Below are positions 59,465 through 64,000 of a stretch of 64,000 nt of DNA, one piece after another. A model generated the notes under the pieces. It ran no database searches and had not been told where the DNA came from. It saw only the letters and a program-made list of their open reading frames with translations. Source of the DNA: Hominimerdicola alba 8 (lineage in GTDB: Bacteria; Bacillota; Clostridia; Oscillospirales; Ruminococcaceae); NCBI RefSeq assembly GCF_000178155.2, contig NZ_ADKM02000031.1, positions 1-64,000 of the forward strand, given 5' to 3'. Position 1 is the stretch's first letter, and the number at the start of each line of letters is the position of its first letter. Both the position numbers and the translations under genes were made by a program.

Positions 59465-59770
59465 ATGGTGGTGATTAGCTTGGATACCTTGAACTTTGAG
59501 TGGGACGAACATAAAAATGAGATAAATAAAAAGAAACATGGCTTATCATTTGAAACTGCAACAGAAGTATTCTATGATGAACTTGCTATTTTATTTGACG
59601 ATCCTGACCATTCTGATGATGAAGAACGTTTCCTGATTATAGGGACGCTCAAATCGTCAAAAATCTGTATAGTAAGCCATTGTTACAGAGATAATGATAA
59701 TGTTATCCGACTTATTTCAGCAAGAATGGCAACCAAATCAGAGATCCGTTATTACCAAGAGGGAGTGTGA
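59465..59770 (+). CDS. brnT: BrnT-family toxin
   Basis: 101 residues. The BrnT signature FEWDEHKNEINKKKHGLSFE is near the start, followed by the strand pattern FLIIGTLKSS and ISARMATKSEIRYY. BrnT is a RelE-fold RNase that stops translation and is held by BrnA. The gene begins at the ATG 59465 or the TTG at 59480; the latter has GGTGG upstream. Directly followed by the antitoxin gene. Confidence 0.88.
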   Translation: MVVISLDTLNFEWDEHKNEINKKKHGLSFETATEVFYDELAILFDDPDHSDDEERFLIIGTLKSSKICIVSHCYRDNDNVIRLISARMATKSEIRYYQEGV

Positions 59771-59775
59771 GCAGC

Positions 59776-59991
59776 ATGAGAGAAGAATACAATATCAATG
59801 AATTAAATCCGCGTAAAAATCCATATGCAAGCAGATTAAAGAAACAGATAACCATCAACATTGACAGCAGTACCATAGATTTCTTTAAACAACAGTCTGC
59901 TGATACGGGTATTCCCTATCAAATACTGATAAACCTTTATTTAGCTGACTGCGTTAAAAATAATAAAAAGCCGGAAATCACATGGAAGTGA
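59776..59991 (+). CDS. brnA: BrnA-family antitoxin
   Basis: 71 residues. The C-terminal ribbon-helix-helix region ITINIDSSTIDFFKQQSADTG (partly quoted: ITINIDSSTIDFFKQ) ending IPYQILINLYLADC is typical BrnA. Start 59776 lies 5 nt after the BrnT stop. Likely represses the brnTA promoter together with BrnT. Confidence 0.85.
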   Translation: MREEYNINELNPRKNPYASRLKKQITINIDSSTIDFFKQQSADTGIPYQILINLYLADCVKNNKKPEITWK

Positions 59992-59994
59992 AAA

Positions 59995-60053
59995 GTGTGT
60001 CTATATACACACTTCCTCGCCCGAAGGACAAAAATTCGGGCGAGGCTTTTTTT
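59995..60053. repeat. Palindrome variant, copy 5, with terminator hairpin
   Basis: GTGTGTCTATATACACAC (59995-60012, one change from the consensus), then CCTCGCCCGAA/TTCGGGCGAGG and seven T (60015-60053). Confidence 0.85.
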
Positions 60054-60073
60054 GATCTGAAAGGAGTTTAAAA

Positions 60074-60511
60074 ATGGCAAAAAAATATTATTTAGTCGAG
60101 AAAGAGTCTATTACATTGATAGGTCCGTTAACTATTATTTTCTTTCGCGATGCGGTGTCTGCCGCTGTTACAGCAAGGATGTTTCATGTAGAGTGGAAGT
60201 ATGTTTTTCCGATTGCGATCGTATCAGCAATATTATTGATAGCATCATCACTGGTAAAATATCGGGCTGTGCGTATAATATTAGGGGGTATCTCAAACTT
60301 AGGTTACGGCTGGCTGATAATATTGATATTAGGCGTAATCATAAGGTTATTCGGACACGAAATGCCCGACCCGCTATTCTACATAATATTGCTCTGGTCA
60401 TTCGGTGTCGGCGCAGGCGGACACTACATGATCGGCGAAACTTTTTATGAAGTAGTGAGCATTCTGAAAGATAAAAAATCCCAGCCCGCCGAACAGCGAA
60501 CTAATAATTAG
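60074..60511 (+). CDS. Multi-pass membrane protein
   Basis: 145 residues with three to four membrane helices (FPIAIVSAILLIASSLV, YGWLIILILGVIIRLF, and one near 100-120). AAAGGAG precedes the ATG. No motif recognised. Sits between brnTA and a kinase-like gene, each with its own signals. Confidence 0.65.
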   Translation: MAKKYYLVEKESITLIGPLTIIFFRDAVSAAVTARMFHVEWKYVFPIAIVSAILLIASSLVKYRAVRIILGGISNLGYGWLIILILGVIIRLFGHEMPDPLFYIILLWSFGVGAGGHYMIGETFYEVVSILKDKKSQPAEQRTNN

Positions 60512-60520
60512 TACACAATC

Positions 60521-60552
60521 CTCTCCCCACGCAAGTCGGGAGAGGGATATTT
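60521..60552 (+). terminator. Terminator
   Basis: CTCTCCC/GGGAGAG hairpin then T-rich, nearly the same as 61771-61803 at the end of the kinase gene; both are followed by TTTTCTCAG(G/A)GATAGTC. Confidence 0.8.
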
Positions 60553-60577
60553 TTCTCAGGGATAGTCGCAGTTTCGA

Positions 60578-60606
60578 TTGACAGTCAGCACGGGCTGTGT
60601 TATAAT
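60578..60606 (+). promoter_or_regulatory. Promoter of the HipA-like gene
   Basis: TTGACA-N17-TATAAT, 20 nt before the start codon; GGCGG is the ribosome site. Confidence 0.85.
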
Positions 60607-60626
60607 ATAGCAAAGGCGGTGAAACA

Positions 60627-61760
60627 ATGAACGAATACCTTATCATGCACAGAAACACGGTTATAGCAAAAGCTGATGATGAAGTCGTAACTGAAATCAT
60701 CAACAAACCGCTCTGCCCCGCCATGATATTTGAGGGTGCATATCTTGAACGCTGGCTCAGAAGCCGAAGCGTTGATACTCACCGTTCTAATTCACGGCGG
60801 CTGTATAAAGCACTCAGACTGAAAAACGATGCAGGCATAAGTGAGATAATATCAGTCGGTCACGGAATAACCATTAACGATAACTGGTGGATAAAAAGAA
60901 AAGACGAGAATATCAACTATGATACGATAACAGATTACAACAGTGAGATAGCTGATATATCGTTGAACGGGTTCTCTGACAAGTCTGTAAATATAAGCGG
61001 CTACACTCAGCTGGGAACAACAGGAAGTTACGAAAAGGCTTGGCGTTATATCGACGGCAGTTGGTACATGTTCAAACAGGGCAGCAAAACAGAACTTATC
61101 TCCGAATACTTTGCCTTCAATTTTCTTAAATCACTCGAAAAAAATGTAGCTGAATACCGGGTCAACAGGCAGACACTCGAAACAGGTCTTGAACAGGAGT
61201 ATATAGTCACCCGCGATTTTACAGAGAACGGCAAGTACGATTTTGAGCCGTTTTTCAATTACTTTGATGAGAATGAGGACTACGATTTCATTATCTCACA
61301 TCTTGAAAATATAGAGAGAGGTTCAGCAGTCAGCGGACTTGTGGACGATTATGCGGAGATGTGTTTCTATGATGCACTGCTCTTCAACGTTGACAGGCAC
61401 AATCTCAATGCGGGCTTTCTGCGTGACAGCAATAGTGGCAGGATAGTTTGTCTTTCGCCGCTATTTGACTACAACATATCACTTTCAGCCGCAGGAACAC
61501 TGCATTTTACAGATGCAAAAGCAGATCTGATGAGATATTTCATGAGCAACGAGACCTGCATGAACATCATCAAGCCGCTCATGCCTGAGCGTGATGAAAT
61601 CGAATATGCCATAAACAGAGCCACCCGCGAATGCCGACTCGCCTTTCCAAATGACAATTTCAACTATTCACTTTTTGAGAATTATATCCTCAGCGCATAC
61701 GATCATTGCAGTTCGGGCATCGAGCGGAGCAACAGTCAGAACTCCGGCATAAAAAGATAG
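60627..61760 (+). CDS. HipA-like Ser/Thr kinase (no HipB partner)
   Basis: 377 residues. The C-terminal half shows the HipA kinase signature: LLFNVDRHNLNAGFL (catalytic Asp and Asn) and then LSPLFDYNISL (metal-binding Asp). The N-terminal ~120 residues include a cluster of Arg (RWLRSRS.. RRLYKALRLK) that could bind DNA. No HTH antitoxin lies upstream, so it is unlike standard hipBA; it may be of the stand-alone CtkA-like or capsid-kinase-like type. Own promoter and terminator. A toxin or signalling role is inferred. Confidence 0.75.
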   Translation: MNEYLIMHRNTVIAKADDEVVTEIINKPLCPAMIFEGAYLERWLRSRSVDTHRSNSRRLYKALRLKNDAGISEIISVGHGITINDNWWIKRKDENINYDTITDYNSEIADISLNGFSDKSVNISGYTQLGTTGSYEKAWRYIDGSWYMFKQGSKTELISEYFAFNFLKSLEKNVAEYRVNRQTLETGLEQEYIVTRDFTENGKYDFEPFFNYFDENEDYDFIISHLENIERGSAVSGLVDDYAEMCFYDALLFNVDRHNLNAGFLRDSNSGRIVCLSPLFDYNISLSAAGTLHFTDAKADLMRYFMSNETCMNIIKPLMPERDEIEYAINRATRECRLAFPNDNFNYSLFENYILSAYDHCSSGIERSNSQNSGIKR

Positions 61761-61770
61761 GACAGCATAT

Positions 61771-61803
61771 CCCTCTCCCACGTTAGTCGGGAGAGGGATA
61801 TTT
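61771..61803 (+). terminator. Terminator of the HipA-like gene
   Basis: CCCTCTCCC/GGGAGAGGG with T6, shortly after the stop codon. Confidence 0.85.
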
Positions 61804-61828
61804 TTTCTTTTCTCAGAGATAGTCAGAC

Positions 61829-61844
61829 TGTGTCTATAGACACA
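61829..61844. repeat. 16-bp palindrome, copy 6
   Basis: TGTGTCTATAGACACA, 2 nt past the integrase stop codon on the minus strand. Confidence 0.9.
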
Positions 61845-61846
61845 CT

Positions 61847-62821
61847 TTAGTATAGATCATCCAGCTTGCGAATAGCAGTGTTTTTCTGTTCCTCGACCAC
61901 ATGATAGTAAAACTTCATCGTGATCGTTACATCAGAATGCCCCAGCAACTCAGACACCATCTTAATATCCACACCTCGACGAATGAGCAAAGTTGCGAAC
62001 GTGTGTCTGAGAGCATGTACAATATCAGTCTTGCCGTGTATGCCGCAGTTATTTAGAATGCTCTGCATTGTGCGGCGCACGTTCCCACCATCAACATAAT
62101 TGCCGTTCTCAGTGGCAACTACCAGCTTACAATTCATTTCAGCCTGCATCGAATTCAGCTTCACAAGAGCATCCATCGCATTATCATTGAGCGGTATGCG
62201 TCGCACAGACTTGTCAGATTTAGGCATCTGAATTATCTTCGTGTAACTCTTGTCACCGTTTCGGCTTTTTACGTTCTCAACATTTTTGCAGATATGTATA
62301 CTGCGTTTCGGCCAATCAACATCTTCCCATTGAAGAGCCAACGCTTCACCCAGACGCATACCTGTGTTGAGCAGCAGCACGATCAGATAACCGTAGCGGT
62401 ACTTGAAAGTACCATTTTTGTACGTTGAAACTGCTTCGGAAACTATCATCTGCACTTGCTCGGCAGAATAAAAAGACACCTCATTTGGCGAGGTGTTGCG
62501 TGGCAGAACGACTGCATGTATGGGATTTTTCTTTATATCTTCCCGTATCTCAGCCATCTTTAGACAGCTTTTCAGATTTACATATGCCTTTTTTACTGTG
62601 CTGTGAGAGTATACCTCGCTCAGGCTGTTGAGCATGATCTGTATATCATCAGATGACAGTTTTTTCATTTTGATCGTTCCGATGCGCGGGAATATCTGAT
62701 ACTTAAGCGACAACTCCACACGATCAAATGAAGTCGGCTTCAAAGTTGGTTTTTTGACTGTTATCAGCCATTTGGTCATATACTCCTCAACGGTTTCATT
62801 TGTTTGTTTGTCAAAAAACAT
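61847..62821 (-). CDS. int: Tyrosine recombinase / phage-type integrase
   Basis: 324 residues. N-terminal SAM-like core-binding domain (about 10-110) and catalytic domain with Arg in [10 protein letters not shown], His-x-x-Arg in HALRHTFAT, His in LLGHSD and the Tyr nucleophile in KFYYHVV. It starts at the ATG preceded by CAGGAG; a longer frame upstream is unlikely. Integrases of this type use tRNA 3' ends; the element's left junction is a tRNA-Trp fragment at 46956. It points leftward, and at least 1.1 kb of possible element sequence follows to its right. Confidence 0.93.
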   Translation of the reverse strand: MFFDKQTNETVEEYMTKWLITVKKPTLKPTSFDRVELSLKYQIFPRIGTIKMKKLSSDDIQIMLNSLSEVYSHSTVKKAYVNLKSCLKMAEIREDIKKNPIHAVVLPRNTSPNEVSFYSAEQVQMIVSEAVSTYKNGTFKYRYGYLIVLLLNTGMRLGEALALQWEDVDWPKRSIHICKNVENVKSRNGDKSYTKIIQMPKSDKSVRRIPLNDNAMDALVKLNSMQAEMNCKLVVATENGNYVDGGNVRRTMQSILNNCGIHGKTDIVHALRHTFATLLIRRGVDIKMVSELLGHSDVTITMKFYYHVVEEQKNTAIRKLDDLY

Positions 62822-63299
62822 TTTAATCACTCCTGTGAAATAATATTTGTGCTGACGCACAGAGAACATATTAGCACAAGCGGTGATGATATGGGTAATG
62901 TAATTTTATAAATGGCATCAAGATAAAAAAAGGCTGTTGCAACGTGAGAGTAATGAATGAATTCACTGAACCAATGCGTTTTCGGGGGTTATTGTTTTAT
63001 CCGGTATTTTATTTATGGCGGCAAATTTTCAAAAAAGTCGTCCTATTACAGCACCTATTTCAGCATTCTCATTTTAAGTCTTTGCCTTTTCATTGTGGAA
63101 CTTGTTAAAAACCATAGCCGCCTTTTATGCAACTATACAAAAGTTACAAGTAACTCAACTTTTTTATCAAAACGCTTGACTTGCAAGCAAATCTATGCTA
63201 TAATATAGTCAGAACAAGGGAAACAGAAAACCCTTTGTGATATACTGGGAATGCCAAAGAAAACAGGGCGAGAGCCTACAACACGAAAGGATAGTTACT
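62822..63299. other. Gap of ~480 nt with promoter
   Basis: No gene with a ribosome site. A promoter TTGACT-N17-TATAAT is at 63176-63204 and its leader contains AAGGG/CCCTT pairing (63217-63234). The rest is AT-rich. Confidence 0.5.
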
Positions 63300-63392
63300 A
63301 TGACAGGGTTTGAACTTAAAACAACTATGTGGATGAAGCAAGAACCGCTGTTATCGTTTTTAAGTACGGAAAATATGCGAATTCCGCGATAA
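63300..63392 (+). CDS. Very short peptide ORF
   Basis: 30 codons starting MTGFELKTTMWMKQEPLLSF, with GAAAGGA 8 nt upstream. It is the first ORF after the promoter at 63176 and may be a leader peptide or a truncated gene. No family recognised. Confidence 0.4.
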   Translation: MTGFELKTTMWMKQEPLLSFLSTENMRIPR

Positions 63393-63408
63393 GGATGTGA
63401 TATGCTAT

Positions 63409-63723
63409 ATGGACGAAGTAAAAAATATTTGTGTAACTTATGATAAGATAGGCAGTATCAGAGGTACTGCAAGACAGCTTGAAATAAGTTGGAACAGAGT
63501 TGTCAAGGTATTGTCAACAGAAGGTTATATCCTTAACAACAAACACAAACAAATTATTATACTACATAACCAAGGTTTATCTATACAAGAAATCGCTGAT
63601 AAAGTTAAGTTATCAGCAAAGACTGTACAGTCATACGTTCCTGCACGACGACCATACTATAAGTATAAGCAAAGTAAGAACGCAAAAAAGATAGCTCAAT
63701 GGAGAGCGAAAAAGGAGGTATAA
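63409..63723 (+). CDS. Helix-turn-helix protein
   Basis: About 104 residues with two HTH-like segments (IRGTARQLEISWNRVVKVL near 17-35 and IQEIADKVKLSAKTVQSYV near 60-78), followed by a very basic tail. It resembles phage- or transposon-type DNA-binding proteins. Start chosen at the ATG 63409; a GTG at 63397 overlaps AAGGATG. Followed by a gene with AAAGGAGG. Confidence 0.65.
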   Translation: MDEVKNICVTYDKIGSIRGTARQLEISWNRVVKVLSTEGYILNNKHKQIIILHNQGLSIQEIADKVKLSAKTVQSYVPARRPYYKYKQSKNAKKIAQWRAKKEV

Positions 63724-63725
63724 CC

Positions 63726-64000
63726 ATGAAAAAGTTTTACATAGCAAATATATTTTTGCTCAAAATGAATTCATTAAAGAAGGCCACAATTATGTGGTCA
63801 ATGTACTTCGCTCCAGATTTCGGTAAGGAATTCTCGTGGGTCTATGACCATGAAGAATTTCTCAACGCTTTGGAAAGAAAAGATGGAAAAAGCATTGAAG
63901 AACTCGTTGAACTCTTCAAAGATATACCGATCCCGTATGAGGAATGGCTCGTTGCTACGCCTCCAAAGAGATTAATAATGGAACCAAGTGGAGAGAAGTT
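63726..64000 (+). CDS. Hypothetical protein (3' partial)
   Basis: An ATG with AAAGGAGG upstream opens a frame that stays open to the right edge (91 codons seen). It starts MKKFYIANIFLLKMNSLKKA and has an acidic middle (EELVELFKDIP). It is part of the operon that begins near 63200. No family recognised from this part. Confidence 0.6.
   Translation, partial: MKKFYIANIFLLKMNSLKKATIMWSMYFAPDFGKEFSWVYDHEEFLNALERKDGKSIEELVELFKDIPIPYEEWLVATPPKRLIMEPSGEK

Noticed and set aside
62957-63208. 83-codon plus-strand ORF right of the integrase
   Set aside because: No ribosome site, odd composition, and it overlaps the promoter at 63176-63204.
1-64000. CRISPR array, rRNA genes, IS element with transposase
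   Set aside because: No regular spaced direct repeats, no rRNA-like stretch and no transposase motifs were seen. The palindromic repeats are dispersed, not arrayed.

Overview
The window looks like a chromosomal segment of a rumen/gut Ruminococcus, most probably of the R. albus group. Two secreted proteins (3-1136 and 43764-46262) end in near-identical ~90-residue modules that I recognise as CBM37, a module described from R. albus. A GH5 enzyme (41168-42907) ends in a type I dockerin. Strong AGGAGG ribosome sites, canonical TTGACA-N17-TATAAT promoters and U-tailed terminators fit a Clostridia/Oscillospirales genome. Protein functions were assigned by reading motifs; no database search was possible.

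Layout. 1-1.4 kb: 3' part of a secreted cohesin-like/CBM37 protein, then tRNA-Leu(CAG). 1.6-4.5 kb: cupin plus carboxymuconolactone-decarboxylase pair, then larE with two small membrane proteins. 4.5-5 kb: a candidate small RNA and a 103-bp palindromic repeat. 5-13.7 kb: a minus-strand operon of membrane Ser/Thr kinase, small membrane protein and a ~1950-residue anchored Ig-like surface protein. 14-20 kb: acyltransferase, a 5'-truncated double-ATPase ECF ABC gene abutting a patch of XRE-type regulators, a TetR gene and a non-coding stretch dense in TTGACA/TGTCAA. 20-41 kb: metabolism, stress and metal transport: nrnA, FtsX-type ABC exporter, two ATC-hydrolase-like proteins, a frameshifted GNAT gene, a P-type ATPase with its small partner, alpha/beta hydrolases, luxS, a three-domain cystatin-like protein, an orphan ECF S component, feo genes, two more TetR regulators and an MBL hydrolase. 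41-46 kb: plant-polysaccharide degradation (GH5-dockerin, pectate-lyase-like PL1-CBM37) with a small poly-C-interrupted membrane gene between them. 47-64 kb: an AT-richer integrative element, starting at a 42-bp tRNA-Trp 3' fragment and carrying ParA/ParB, hypothetical genes, a DnaQ-like exonuclease protein, HEPN/MNT and BrnT/BrnA modules, a lipoprotein with a transglutaminase-like domain, a truncated topoisomerase III, a HipA-like kinase and a tyrosine integrase. The right end is not in the window.

Threads across the window. (1) Six separate promoters in 24.4-40.3 kb carry the inverted repeat GTTAG-N6-CTAAY, or a one-mismatch form, just downstream of the -10 box (the feo site is identical but its -10 is unclear). 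They drive an ABC exporter, ATC hydrolase, P-type ATPase, two alpha/beta hydrolase units and feo, which suggests one regulon. (2) The integrative element carries six copies of the 16-bp palindrome TGTGTCTATAGACACA, or close variants, and encodes its own ParA/ParB; the sites may be parS-like or operators. (3) Two families of short palindromic repeats (103 bp, three copies; ~120-160 bp, three copies) sit in intergenic regions. (4) Several genes are broken: ECF ATPase, GNAT, a VOC protein, an unknown protein at 40.4 kb, and topB.
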